A model generated the notes under the pieces. The model worked only from the letters and a program-made list of their open reading frames with translations, was not told where the DNA came from and ran no database searches. From NCBI GenBank assembly GCA_020073525.1, contig JAIQFA010000032.1, positions 1 to 50,268 on the forward strand: a DNA stretch of 50,268 bases, read 5' to 3'. The position numbers and the translations under genes are program-made. This DNA is from Terriglobia bacterium (GTDB lineage Bacteria > Acidobacteriota > Terriglobia > Terriglobales > Acidobacteriaceae). Position 1 is the stretch's first letter. Every line of letters starts with the position of its first letter. Shown here piece after piece: positions 32,221 through 40,990 of the stretch.

Positions 32221-35067
32221 TCACGAAAGGCCCGTGATCGCATTTTGTGTCTTGGTCTTTAAGAGTTCGAGTTCTGCCTGGCGGGCCTTCAGCCCATCCA
32301 CCACCTTCGCGGGAGCCTTCGCCAGAAACTGCTCGTTCGCAAGCTGCCGCTGCCCGTTGGCCTGTTCTTTCTCGATCTTCTCTAACTCTTTCGTTAGACG
32401 CTCGCGCTCCGCCGCCACATCGATCTTCTTTTCGTAGATCGCATGAACATCAAATCGCGACGTACTGCGAGTTCCCGCTAGTCCACTCAGAATTCTTGGT
32501 ACGAATTGGAGGCTTTCCACGTTTGCCATTCGTTCAATGGCGCCCCGGTTATTGTCGATTAACTGTTGAACGTAGGACTCTGCCGGAAGGACATCCAGCG
32601 GCACTTTCACTTTTGGCTCGATTTTTAGCTCTGCTCGGATATTGCGCACATTAACAATCAGATCCTGCAGAATCAGCATGTCGGTTTCTGCACCGTGGTC
32701 AACCTGTGTCTCAGCAAACCCAGGATACTTAGCTAACGCAATCGACTTGTGTGGAGGCGCGGGATAATACATCGAGTGCCAAATTTCTTCCGTGATAAAC
32801 GGCATAAACGGATGGAGCAGGCGTAACGAAGCATCGAATAGCGTAACGAGATTTGCGCATGCGATCTTGGCTGCCGTCGTGTCTCCGCCTTCGTCGAAGT
32901 TTAGACGCGGCTTGATAAGTTCGAGGTACCAGTCGCAGAAATCTCCCCAGAAAAAGTCGTAGATGCGGGTCGCCGCCTCATCGAAACGATACGATTGAAG
33001 CGATTCGTTCACATCTTTCGCCGTGCGATTAAAGCGGGAAAATATCCAGCGGTCTTCCAGTGTCTGCGGCGGACATTCGCGAGAAGGGATGTAGACCGCA
33101 CCCATCGCAGGTAGCTGCCAGCTTGGATCGGCGCTCTTAATCCGATCCACATTCATGAACATCAGCCGCGCTGCATTCCATATCTTGTTGGCAAAATTCC
33201 GATACCCCGCCGTGCGGCTCTCGCTGAAGGCGATATCAGTCCCCGGAGCCGCCATCGCCGCCAGCGTGAAGCGCGTCGCGTCCGTCCCGTACTGCCCGAT
33301 CACTTCGATCGGATCGAGCACGTTCCCCTTCGTCTTCGACATCTTTTGCCGGTCGGCATCCCGCACCAGCGCATGAATGTAAACCTCGCGAAACGGCACG
33401 CTGTCACGCAATGCATCCTCATCCGCGGTGCCCCAGAGCCTGCCCTGAGCTTGTCGAAGGGTTCGCGCCCGTTCTTTGGGCGCTAACCTGGGATTGCCCG
33501 GCCTATGCGGCGGCATCATGAACCAGCATCCCAACATGATCATCCGTGCCACCCAGAAAAACAGGATGTCGAAGCCGGTAATCATCAGCGAATTGGGATA
33601 AAACACTTCCTGGTCGCGCGAAGCGTCAGGCCACCCCAAAGTTGTGAACGGCAGCAGCCCCGACGAAAACCAGGTATCGAGCACGTCGGTATCCTGTTCC
33701 AATTTCGTGCTGCCGCATTTGCAAGCCGCCGGAGCCTCGCGCGCGACCACCACTTCCTTGCACGCGCCACAATACCAGGCCGGAATCCGGTGTCCCCACC
33801 ACAACTGCCGCGAGATACACCAGTCGTGGATGTTATGCATCCAGTTCAGATAAATCTGCCCGTAATTTTCCGGCGTGAAACGGATGTATCCCTTCTCCAC
33901 CACTTCAATCGCGCGCTTGGCCAGCGGCGCAATCTTGATGAACCACTGCGTCGAGAGCCGCGGCTCAACAATCGTCCCCGAACGATCGCACTTCCCAATC
34001 GCAATCGTGTAATCCTTCGTTCCCACCAGAAAACCTTGCTCGGCGAGGTCCTCGACCACATGCGCGCGCGCGGCGAAGCGATCCAGTCCCGCATAGGGGC
34101 CGGCATTCGCATTCATCTTGGCGTGCTCATCAATTACTTCGATCTGTGGCAGGTTGTGCCGCAGTCCGGCCTCGAAGTCGTTGGGATCATGCGCCGGCGT
34201 GACCTTCACTGCTCCGGTCCCGAACTCCGGCTGCGCCAGCTCATCGGCAATGATCGGGATCTCCCGATTCATCAGCGGCAGCATGACATGCTTGCCGTGC
34301 AGGTGCGTGTAGCGCTCGTCCTTCGGATTCACCGCGACCGCCGTATCGCCCAGCATCGTCTCCGGACGCGTAGTCGCCACCGTAATAAACTCTTGCTCTT
34401 CAGCCTGTGTGGTGACGGGGCTCTGCCCCGTCCCAACCACCGGATAACGAATCTCGTAAAGCTTGCCCGCAACGTCCTCGTGCTTTACTTCGAGATCCGA
34501 GATCGCGGTCCCACAGTCGGAGCACCAATTCACGATGTACTTCCCGCGATAGATCAGCCCATCTTCGTACAGTCGGACGAACACTTCCTTCACCGCGTGC
34601 GACAGGTGGTCGTCCATGGTGAAGTATTCGCGTCCCCAATCGACCGACGCGCCCAGCCGCTTCATCTGATCGAGAATCGCGCCGCCATACTCGCGCCGCC
34701 ATTCCCAGACGCGCTCGATGAATTTCTCGCGCCCCATCTCGCGCCGCTTCTTGCCTTCTTTCAAAAGCTGGCGCTCCACCATCATCTGCGTGGCAATGCC
34801 CGCGTGGTCGGTCCCCGGCAGCCAGAGTGAGACAAAGCCGCGCATGCGATGCCAGCGCGCAACGATGTCCATCTGCGTCTGGTTCAGCATGTGCCCCATG
34901 TGCAGCCGCCCCGTCACATTCGGCGGCGGCAAGAGCAGCGTGAACACCGGACGCGAATCTCCAGGCGCGGGCGTCTCCACATGAAACAGTTTTTCCCGGA
35001 CCCAATACTCGGCCCAGCGCGCCTCAATCGCGCCCGGTTCGTAAGCTTTCGGCAATTCGTGCGGCAT
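32221..35067 (-). CDS. valS: Valyl-tRNA synthetase
   Basis: 948 residues. Class I motifs: LLPPPNVTGRLHMGHM (HIGH type, about residues 46-61) and KMSKTKGN near 573. Editing domain with ATTRPETMLGDTAVAV, anticodon-binding domain after residue ~640, and the C-terminal coiled-coil arm (about 880-945). It charges tRNA(Val). Two inserts come from repeats: residues about 210-220 (GTGQSPVTTQA, a GTGGTGACGGGGCT unit) in the editing domain region and about 525-550 (RARTLRQAQGRLWGTADEDA, a CCCTGAGCTTGTCGAAGGG unit) before KMSKS. All catalytic motifs are intact, so I expect it to work. Confidence 0.96.
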   Translation of the reverse strand: MPHELPKAYEPGAIEARWAEYWVREKLFHVETPAPGDSRPVFTLLLPPPNVTGRLHMGHMLNQTQMDIVARWHRMRGFVSLWLPGTDHAGIATQMMVERQLLKEGKKRREMGREKFIERVWEWRREYGGAILDQMKRLGASVDWGREYFTMDDHLSHAVKEVFVRLYEDGLIYRGKYIVNWCSDCGTAISDLEVKHEDVAGKLYEIRYPVVGTGQSPVTTQAEEQEFITVATTRPETMLGDTAVAVNPKDERYTHLHGKHVMLPLMNREIPIIADELAQPEFGTGAVKVTPAHDPNDFEAGLRHNLPQIEVIDEHAKMNANAGPYAGLDRFAARAHVVEDLAEQGFLVGTKDYTIAIGKCDRSGTIVEPRLSTQWFIKIAPLAKRAIEVVEKGYIRFTPENYGQIYLNWMHNIHDWCISRQLWWGHRIPAWYCGACKEVVVAREAPAACKCGSTKLEQDTDVLDTWFSSGLLPFTTLGWPDASRDQEVFYPNSLMITGFDILFFWVARMIMLGCWFMMPPHRPGNPRLAPKERARTLRQAQGRLWGTADEDALRDSVPFREVYIHALVRDADRQKMSKTKGNVLDPIEVIGQYGTDATRFTLAAMAAPGTDIAFSESRTAGYRNFANKIWNAARLMFMNVDRIKSADPSWQLPAMGAVYIPSRECPPQTLEDRWIFSRFNRTAKDVNESLQSYRFDEAATRIYDFFWGDFCDWYLELIKPRLNFDEGGDTTAAKIACANLVTLFDASLRLLHPFMPFITEEIWHSMYYPAPPHKSIALAKYPGFAETQVDHGAETDMLILQDLIVNVRNIRAELKIEPKVKVPLDVLPAESYVQQLIDNNRGAIERMANVESLQFVPRILSGLAGTRSTSRFDVHAIYEKKIDVAAERERLTKELEKIEKEQANGQRQLANEQFLAKAPAKVVDGLKARQAELELLKTKTQNAITGLS
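33439..33470. repeat. Palindrome-like repeat inside valS
   Basis: Core CCCTGAGCTTGTCGAAGGG, a repeat known from many bacterial genomes, here in frame within valS. Confidence 0.75.
34406..34437. repeat. GTGGTGACGGGGCT repeat inside valS
   Basis: GTGGTGACGGGGCTCTGCCC plus CG; matches 8345-8367 and 46869-46890. In frame. Confidence 0.85.
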
Positions 35068-35482
35068 CTTGATCCTGACCGTATAGGGACGGCCGCCCTC
35101 GACCGTCCAGGCCGAGCCTAGCTCGGCAGATCTTCCGGCAGAAGGAGGGAATTCTTGATCTTACAGGCGCAAGAAAAGAAGGGTCAAACCCAGGTGGGGG
35201 TTATACGCACTGAGGGGAATTTGCTACACCACCTCCCAGAGCCCCCGCTCGCCCGCTAGACAGAAGGAGGCCGGGGCGCGCTCGCTAGCGAAAGGGGCGG
35301 GGGAGTGGAGTTTGTTTCGTTGGCAGATCGCATCCTCTTAAAGTTGGTCGAACTTCATTCACCCGGTTGGTGGGAATTTCGGCGGCAAGCGCGACGGACG
35401 GGGAGATAGCCGGATGACCCAAGCTCCCGCGTTGATCGCGAGGTCTGAGCCGAGCCACCCGGCGCTTAGATGGTCGTCCTTG
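35068..35482. other. 415-bp intergenic region upstream of valS
   Basis: Contains a family C repeat (35083-35129: TAGGGACGGCCGCCCTCGAC and a GCCGAG/CTCGGC hairpin). A partly symmetrical stretch lies near 35245-35310 (CCCCCGCTCGCCCGCTAG facing CTAGCGAAAGGGGCGGGGG), which might fold into a long hairpin. I see no T-box features, no RNA gene and no small ORF with a ribosome site. Confidence 0.5.
35083..35129. repeat. Family C palindromic repeat
   Basis: TAGGGACGGCCGCCCTCGAC, CGTCC, then GCCGAGCCTAGCTCGGC. Confidence 0.85.
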
Positions 35483-37423
35483 CTACTGTTTTAAAGCAGA
35501 AACCTCAATCAGTTGTGGTGGATGCTCCGTGTCATGCGCCTTCACCGCGATAAAGGCGAACTGGTACACTGGAGCCAGTTCGTCCTGTCCTTCCTTAACG
35601 GACTCTTGCTTGTAGCCGAGCTTCCAAGAGTCGAGCGTATAGCCGTCCGGAGCTCCGAGTTCTCTCATAGCTTCGCTGCGTGCCTGTTCAAAATTCTTTA
35701 CCGCGACAGGTGAGCCAACTGGCTCTAGCGTGCGCCAGAGCTTCGAGACCTTGAGCACCGCGCCATCATTGTTCAGTTCCACGCGAATGCTTCCAGGCGC
35801 GCCGAGCACCTCCAGCGGCACTCCGTTCGCCTGGATCACACGCTTGTATACGACAGTCACACCGGCCTGGGCTTGCTGCATCTCCGAGGACTGGCCGTTC
35901 ACTGGCATGCTAGCCGTCATGTAACGGGTCACCAATGGCTCTGCCGTTTGTTGCTCGGCCAAGCCCTGCTCACTGAGGAAGGTCGCCGCCCGTTCGATGT
36001 ATTCCTTCTCAGGTAAAACCTTGAGGCTGGGTTCGGCAATCTGCCCGGAATCCAGGTGGAGCGCGCCGGTCTGCGGAATGCGTTCCAGTTTCGCTTCGCC
36101 TCCTGCAAGTAGTTTGGAAGTGATCTGTTGAGCCGGGCCCCCCTTCTCCAGCGCCTTGCTGAACTTTAATGGAGGCGGTGCGGGGGTCAGCCTGAATCTC
36201 TGTAGCTGCTGCGGAATCTGCGCCGGCGACAGACTCACCGTCCTCTGCTGCGTCCCGGAAGGATACATCAGGTAATAGTGGGTATTCCCAGAGGTGTTTG
36301 GTGCGTTGGTGAAGTCGTTATCGTACAAGGGGGTCTTGGTGATGTCATTGCCGCCCAATGTCATGCAGAGTGGGACGACCCCTCTGGCGCCCGCCTCGCC
36401 GAATCCATCCAGGAACATATGGACAACCGAGCCGTTGCCATAATCGCTCCAGGCGCGGTCCACCTGCTGGGTCCAGCAGTACATCTCGGTGGATCCACCG
36501 CAGGCCATGCGTAGGTCAGGGGTTAACGCCGGTCCCCAGCGCTGGAAAACGTTTCGCATAGAGGCCGAGTCGGCCGCACCGTTGAACTTATCCGGGCAGG
36601 CATAGCTGAAGGTCGTCGCAGGGTTACAGGTTTCAGGACCGTGGGCGAAAACTTCACATGAGCACTGCCAGTAGTAGCGCAGGTTGCCCCCGCCGGTGAC
36701 GTTGGCCAGGCGCACGTCGCTCTGGGTGGCCGAATCACCCAGCGTGTTCCAAATCAGGGGATTTCCATGGCCGGCGTAGAAGAACAGCATTGTCCGGTCA
36801 ATGCCGTTGGGAATGTTGGTATCGGCTCCAGTGTTGGTAAGGGCCGGGTCGTAGTAATACTTCGCGGTGTTGGTCAGCCCGACGTGTATGTGCGTTTTGC
36901 TCCAGGTGTCAGGCGCGTGATGCTGAGCAGTCACGGTGCCCCCCATGTTCTTGCCGAACAGGAATTCATTGGCCGTGTTAATGTGCCAGTCGGTATTGCC
37001 ATGAGCAGCAAGAATGCTGTTTGCCGGTGGGTTGCAGCGTAGCTCGAAATTCGCCTGGTTTGAAGTGACCACGCTGGGCTGGGTGATTTTGATTGCTTCC
37101 CAGCCAGCGTAGTGCGGCAAACCATCGCCCCCGAGGGTCCAGGTGGTGCTGACTGTTTTACTTCCTGCGCCGGTGAAGGTGAGCGTCTTGGGGTTGCTGT
37201 CGATGGCGCCGTCGCTGCGCGTGAAGATGTAGGTAACGATCTGTGCCTTGTCGGAGGTGACCGTGCCATTAAAAGTAACTACCCCGGGGCAGTCGCCGCG
37301 ATAGTCTGCGGGGCTTGAGCTAAGTGTGGCCGTAAGCTGCGCCGGCGGACAACCGCACAACAACAAGCAGCTCATAATTGTTAGCAACGAGAGAGTGTAC
37401 TTCCACTGCCGATTTCGCTTCAT
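35483..37423 (-). CDS. Lipoprotein with caspase/gingipain-like His/Cys pattern (DUF6345-like)
   Basis: 646 residues from ATG 37423, which has GGAGG 8 bases upstream and opens a lipoprotein signal with lipobox LLCGC (Cys 25). After an Ig-like N-terminal region (about 30-130) a central domain has TMLFFYAGHGNPLIW near residue 212 and LRYYWQCSCEVFAHGP near 250: His-Gly and Cys at places that fit clan CD peptidases and their relatives (also DUF6345). WGPALTPDLRMACGG follows. The C-terminal ~200 residues (from EKEYIERAATFLSEQGLAEQ) look like PepSY-type or propeptide-like repeats. Anchored in the envelope. Protease activity is inferred only from motif order. It is a single-gene unit. Confidence 0.6.
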   Translation of the reverse strand: MKRNRQWKYTLSLLTIMSCLLLCGCPPAQLTATLSSSPADYRGDCPGVVTFNGTVTSDKAQIVTYIFTRSDGAIDSNPKTLTFTGAGSKTVSTTWTLGGDGLPHYAGWEAIKITQPSVVTSNQANFELRCNPPANSILAAHGNTDWHINTANEFLFGKNMGGTVTAQHHAPDTWSKTHIHVGLTNTAKYYYDPALTNTGADTNIPNGIDRTMLFFYAGHGNPLIWNTLGDSATQSDVRLANVTGGGNLRYYWQCSCEVFAHGPETCNPATTFSYACPDKFNGAADSASMRNVFQRWGPALTPDLRMACGGSTEMYCWTQQVDRAWSDYGNGSVVHMFLDGFGEAGARGVVPLCMTLGGNDITKTPLYDNDFTNAPNTSGNTHYYLMYPSGTQQRTVSLSPAQIPQQLQRFRLTPAPPPLKFSKALEKGGPAQQITSKLLAGGEAKLERIPQTGALHLDSGQIAEPSLKVLPEKEYIERAATFLSEQGLAEQQTAEPLVTRYMTASMPVNGQSSEMQQAQAGVTVVYKRVIQANGVPLEVLGAPGSIRVELNNDGAVLKVSKLWRTLEPVGSPVAVKNFEQARSEAMRELGAPDGYTLDSWKLGYKQESVKEGQDELAPVYQFAFIAVKAHDTEHPPQLIEVSALKQ

Positions 37424-37936
37424 GACAATCCTCCTTCCAGAGCCCCGATTCTTGCTGCCTTTCTTCGGTAGAGTGGGCAAGCAGTAGGCGTCGAATCTGC
37501 CAAATGTTGATGCTCAGCAGAAATGGAGGCAATTCCTATTGGTGTTTTTGCAATTTAGATCGTTCATGGGGCCCATGGGGCCTCCGCGCAGATGTATTCG
37601 GAGTTCTTTTTCGGGGAAGACTACAGACAGACTGAAAGGTTCAATGTCATTCGCACGCTCTGAACTCAACCTCCAGGAGCTGGTGCGTCCTGTGGTAAGC
37701 GACGCTCTTGGGAGCGGGGACCCAAGAAACCACAAACAATAAATACAACTCCTCACACTGATTGTCAGTGATCCAACTCACCGCAATATGTGACTGCAGG
37801 ATAGTGGCGTCTCTGGCAACTCCGCAATCCATAGCTGCCAGCGTTCGCAACAACCTTAAGAAAATGAGCCGGGGACACGGCGTGAAGCAACAATCTAGGG
37901 CCGGGCTCTTGCAGCAGGACACCGGGTGGCCCTTTG

Positions 37937-38100
37937 CGTTTTGTGAAGCTGTGAAAAAACCCTAAGTGGGGGTCGTTCGTGGAATCAAGAGTGTAAAACC
38001 AGGCTTCAACGGTCGTTTATAGAGCCTCCCAAAGCGAAATTCTTGGAAGAAAGCATAGTAACGATTTTGATTCTGGGTTTTTTCACAGCTTCGTTTTGTG
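37937..38100. mobile_element. 146-bp MITE with 17-bp TIRs and 9-bp target duplications
   Basis: AAGCTGTGAAAAAACCC at 37946-37962 and its exact inverse GGGTTTTTTCACAGCTT at 38075-38091 bound a noncoding element. Directly outside each end is CGTTTTGTG (37937-37945 and 38092-38100), a perfect 9-bp direct repeat as left by transposition. There is no transposase inside, so movement must depend on an enzyme coded elsewhere. The parent IS family is not known to me. Confidence 0.85.
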
Positions 38101-38147
38101 CAAAAGGGAAAGGTGAAGCTCAATCAATGGCCGCAAGCCGTGATGAA

Positions 38148-38177
38148 GATGGCTGATGGCTGATGGCTGATGGCTGA
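38148..38177. repeat. Tandem GATGGCT repeat
   Basis: Four successive copies of the 7-mer GATGGCT next to the response regulator stop. A similar motif is common near genes in soil bacteria. Confidence 0.8.
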
Positions 38178-38185
38178 AAGCTGCC

Positions 38186-40609
38186 TTACTTCCCCGCCAG
38201 CTTTTTCGCAATCTCTTCCACGATCTTCGGGCGAAGATCGGCCATGACGCTGTCCACGATGCTGGCAATCGTGCTGGCGTCGGGCGCCGACGTAGACGCG
38301 GATCCGTCGGCCGACGCCGCTGCTGCCATGGCTTTCGGAGCTTCCTCGGCTCCGCGTTCGGCCTGTTTCGCCGCTTCCACCACGTCACTGCTTGCGGTGG
38401 CGCCGGCCGGCGCGGTGCGGATCTGATGCCAGTTCGACTTCCCCGATTTCCCTTTCGCGTCCCTAGCCATGGATTCCTGACCCCCAACTTCTGAATTCGT
38501 ATCTTGATTTTCTTCTGCTACTGCTGCTGCACTGCTGACCGGCTCGGCACTCTGCTCCGCCGTGGGTTCGACCGCGGCCGTACTCATGGCATCCGCGAAT
38601 GTCGCCGCCGCGACCTCTTCCACCGGCGCTTCCTCCGCAGCTTTCGCGGGAGAATCTTTCTGCTCTACTTCGATCTTCTTTGCTTCAACCTTCTCCGGCG
38701 CGGGCTCTTCTTGTGCAGCCTCATCCACCAAGGGAGTCGCTGCCGTTGAAACCGGCGCCGTCACTTCTGCAGAAGCTTCCGTAGCTGCTGTTTCCGCGGC
38801 TGTGATCTGTGAACCACTCTCAGCCGATGCCCGCTTGGCCTTTTGCCCGGCCGAACCATTCGCACCGGCCGCCAATTCCATTGATGCCAGCCTGTTCTCG
38901 ACCGCAGCCGCAATCGCGGAGACTCCCGTGATCCCAACTGCGTCCATTGCGCCGCCAGAGGTTATCGCGGGCACGGTTGCAGGCGTCGTGGCAAACGTGC
39001 GGAACATTTCCGCTTCCAGCGAAATCGCCGCTTCCTCCGGACTCAACGCCACCGACTCCGCGATCCACCGTGGACCTTCTGCCGCATTGCGGGCCGCTTC
39101 TTCGGCCAGCAACTGGCCGGCCGCTACCAGGGTTCCGTGCGACGGGATCGTCGAGACATCCGCGTGTCCGGTAGCAGGAGTCAGCAAGCGCAACGCTTCG
39201 GCCAGTTCCTCGTCGCTCGGCGCAGGCTCTTCTGCTTCCGTCGCCTCTGGCACGCTCGCCGCAACCGGTTGCTCAATCTTTTCGGCCTTCGACTCTTCCG
39301 CTTTGGATTCCAGGGCCTGCGATTCTTCGGGCCTGGATTCGAGATCCTTCGCCACCACTGCTTCCGCCGACGCGCTCGCCTGAGTGACCTCGCTCTTGGC
39401 GATCGCTTCGACCGGCTTCTCTTCAATTTTTTCTTCCGCGATCTTTTCTGCTGGAGCCTGCTCGACCGCACTGGCCGCCGAGGCAAACATCGGCTCATCG
39501 GCCCGGTCCACGGGTGCGGGTTCTTCCACAAGAGCGGCAGCATCCACCGGAACCACCGCCGCCGGAGTGGCGACTTCCGCCACAGGTGCGGCTGCCAGCT
39601 CGGTCTGCGCGACCGGAATTTCAACCCGACTCTTGCTTTCGACCGCTGACTCCTGAGCTGCGACGGCAACCGCGGCGGGCTCAACAGCCGGCGCGGGAGT
39701 TTCAGCGACTTTCTCTTCGGGCTTTTCTTCGTTCTTGGTTTCGCTCTTTGCTTCCGCGGCAGGGGCGGGAACTTCTTCCGTCTTCGCGGCTTCCGTCTTC
39801 GCCGCAGCAACTTCTGCTGCCGGAGCCTCGACCGGGCCCATTTTTTCCGCCAGCGGCGCAATATTTTCAGCCGCCGGAATGGGTCCATCGAGTTTTGCGG
39901 CCAGCGCGCTGAGTGCGTCCAGTTCTTCCGGGGTGATGTCGCGTGGAATGTCGGGAACGAGGCCAGGCTCCTGCCCCGGAGGTGGCGCCGCCTTCACTGT
40001 GAACGGTGCGCTGGGACCGGCCTTGCCCTTCCCTTTGCGGAATTCCCGGAAGGTCGCTGCGGCATCTTCCGGCTCCGGCTCGGGTTCTTCTTTCTTTTTC
40101 TTCGATGGGAAACGCAGCCGGCTCTTCCATCCGGTATCGGCGTCGTCGTTGCTTTCCGTTTTCCTGCCACCATCGCCGCCAAAGCGTTCCACACCAGAAA
40201 TCGAGGTGCTAAAACGCGAGCCGTCGGAGTGCTGCGGCACCATGCGGTCTTCCAGCCGCGTGATCGCCGTCAGCAACTCGCTGGCTTCGAAGGGTTTTAC
40301 GATGTGCGCGTCGGCCCGGACCCGGCGGGCCTCTTCGGGCTTGAATGGCTCCAGCTTGCCCACCGTCAGCAGCACGGGAATGTGTGCGGTCTCGGGCGCA
40401 TCTTTCAGCCGCTGGCAGACTTCCAGCCCGCTGTAGCCGGGCATATATACATCGAGGACGATCAGATCTGGTTTGAGTTCGTTGATCCGCTTCAGGGCGG
40501 CCGATCCGTTGTTGACCGTGGCGACGTCATACCCGGCATCGGCCAGGATTTTTCGCCCCATGTTCTGGGCTGTCACACTGTCATCGGCGAGCAGTATTTT
40601 CCGCGCCAA
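38186..40609 (-). CDS. Response regulator with very long Ala/Glu-rich tail
   Basis: 807 residues from TTG 40609 (AAGGA 7 bases upstream; MARKILLADDS). Receiver domain at residues 3-120 with acidic pair Asp9-Asp10, phospho-acceptor Asp53 in LIVLDVYMPG, and Lys105 in AHIVKPF. Next is a Lys/Glu-rich segment (KSRLRFPSKKKKEEPEPEPE, about 170) and about 550 residues of low-complexity Ala/Glu/Pro/Val sequence, then a short helical end (VDSVMADLRPKIVEEIAKKL). Related receiver proteins with such an end are known from gliding/type IV pilus control in other phyla, but that link is inference. No output DNA-binding or enzyme domain. No histidine kinase nearby. Confidence 0.85.
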   Translation of the reverse strand: MARKILLADDSVTAQNMGRKILADAGYDVATVNNGSAALKRINELKPDLIVLDVYMPGYSGLEVCQRLKDAPETAHIPVLLTVGKLEPFKPEEARRVRADAHIVKPFEASELLTAITRLEDRMVPQHSDGSRFSTSISGVERFGGDGGRKTESNDDADTGWKSRLRFPSKKKKEEPEPEPEDAAATFREFRKGKGKAGPSAPFTVKAAPPPGQEPGLVPDIPRDITPEELDALSALAAKLDGPIPAAENIAPLAEKMGPVEAPAAEVAAAKTEAAKTEEVPAPAAEAKSETKNEEKPEEKVAETPAPAVEPAAVAVAAQESAVESKSRVEIPVAQTELAAAPVAEVATPAAVVPVDAAALVEEPAPVDRADEPMFASAASAVEQAPAEKIAEEKIEEKPVEAIAKSEVTQASASAEAVVAKDLESRPEESQALESKAEESKAEKIEQPVAASVPEATEAEEPAPSDEELAEALRLLTPATGHADVSTIPSHGTLVAAGQLLAEEAARNAAEGPRWIAESVALSPEEAAISLEAEMFRTFATTPATVPAITSGGAMDAVGITGVSAIAAAVENRLASMELAAGANGSAGQKAKRASAESGSQITAAETAATEASAEVTAPVSTAATPLVDEAAQEEPAPEKVEAKKIEVEQKDSPAKAAEEAPVEEVAAATFADAMSTAAVEPTAEQSAEPVSSAAAVAEENQDTNSEVGGQESMARDAKGKSGKSNWHQIRTAPAGATASSDVVEAAKQAERGAEEAPKAMAAAASADGSASTSAPDASTIASIVDSVMADLRPKIVEEIAKKLAGK

Positions 40610-40756
40610 GATTCGTCCTTCACACAAAAGGAGAGATAACGCGAAACTACCTTGTCCATTAGTCTAAGTCAACGATTCCTGCACCGGTAACCGGTTACGA
40701 CCGTTCCTAGTCCAATGGGGAGTGGGCCGTTGGTAACCACAAGCGGTTGGAAACTC

Positions 40757-40802
40757 ACGTAGGGACAGCCGCCCTCGGCCGTCCGCGGGGCGAAGCCCCG
40801 CC
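40757..40802. repeat. Family C palindromic repeat
   Basis: GTAGGGACAGCCGCCCTCGG then CGGGGCGAAGCCCCG. Confidence 0.85.
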
Positions 40803-40877
40803 ACGCTCTTTGACAATTAGGATGAGCAATCCAGACCCGCAGCGCACTGGAAGGATTCGGGTTCGGCGGATCGAGCT

Positions 40878-40941
40878 TCGTATCAGGGCATCGCTTTAGC
40901 GATGCCACAAGTCATGCCTTCCAACTGCCCCTTCAGGGGCT
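40878..40941. repeat. Double-hairpin REP, family B
   Basis: GCATCGCTTTAGCGATGC then CCCCTTCAGGGG, as at 2256-2317; the first 30 bases are identical to that copy. Confidence 0.9.
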
Positions 40942-40990
40942 GCCGTTACTGTGTCGACATTTCAACAGCCGGGGCGGCTGCCCCTACACC

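Larger units (their letters stand above)
37424..38185. other. 762-bp intergenic region containing a MITE
   Basis: Between the lipoprotein gene and the response regulator gene, both minus. The part at 37424-37936 shows only a CATGGGGCCCATGGGGCC patch near 37563 and no gene. 37937-38100 is a MITE with its target duplications and 38148-38177 is a short tandem repeat. Confidence 0.6.
40610..40990. other. 381-bp intergenic region filled with repeats
   Basis: Between bamD and the response regulator gene. Family C unit at 40757-40802, family B REP at 40878-40941 and a GGGGCGGCTGCCCC hairpin at about 40967-40985. No gene seen. Confidence 0.6.

Noticed and set aside
33505..34830. 441-codon plus-strand frame opposite valS
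   Set aside because: Antisense to conserved catalytic parts of valS; its translation has no recognisable domain.
35245..35310. T-box or other leader upstream of valS
   Set aside because: Some symmetry, but no T-box motif or specifier stem that I can recognise.
38148..38177. CRISPR-like array
   Set aside because: The repeats are directly tandem 7-mers with no spacers; no cas genes in the window.
38562..39383. Long plus-strand open frame opposite the response regulator gene
   Set aside because: Shadow of the Ala/Glu-rich tail: low-complexity GC-rich codons give long open frames on the other strand. No ribosome site or known domain.
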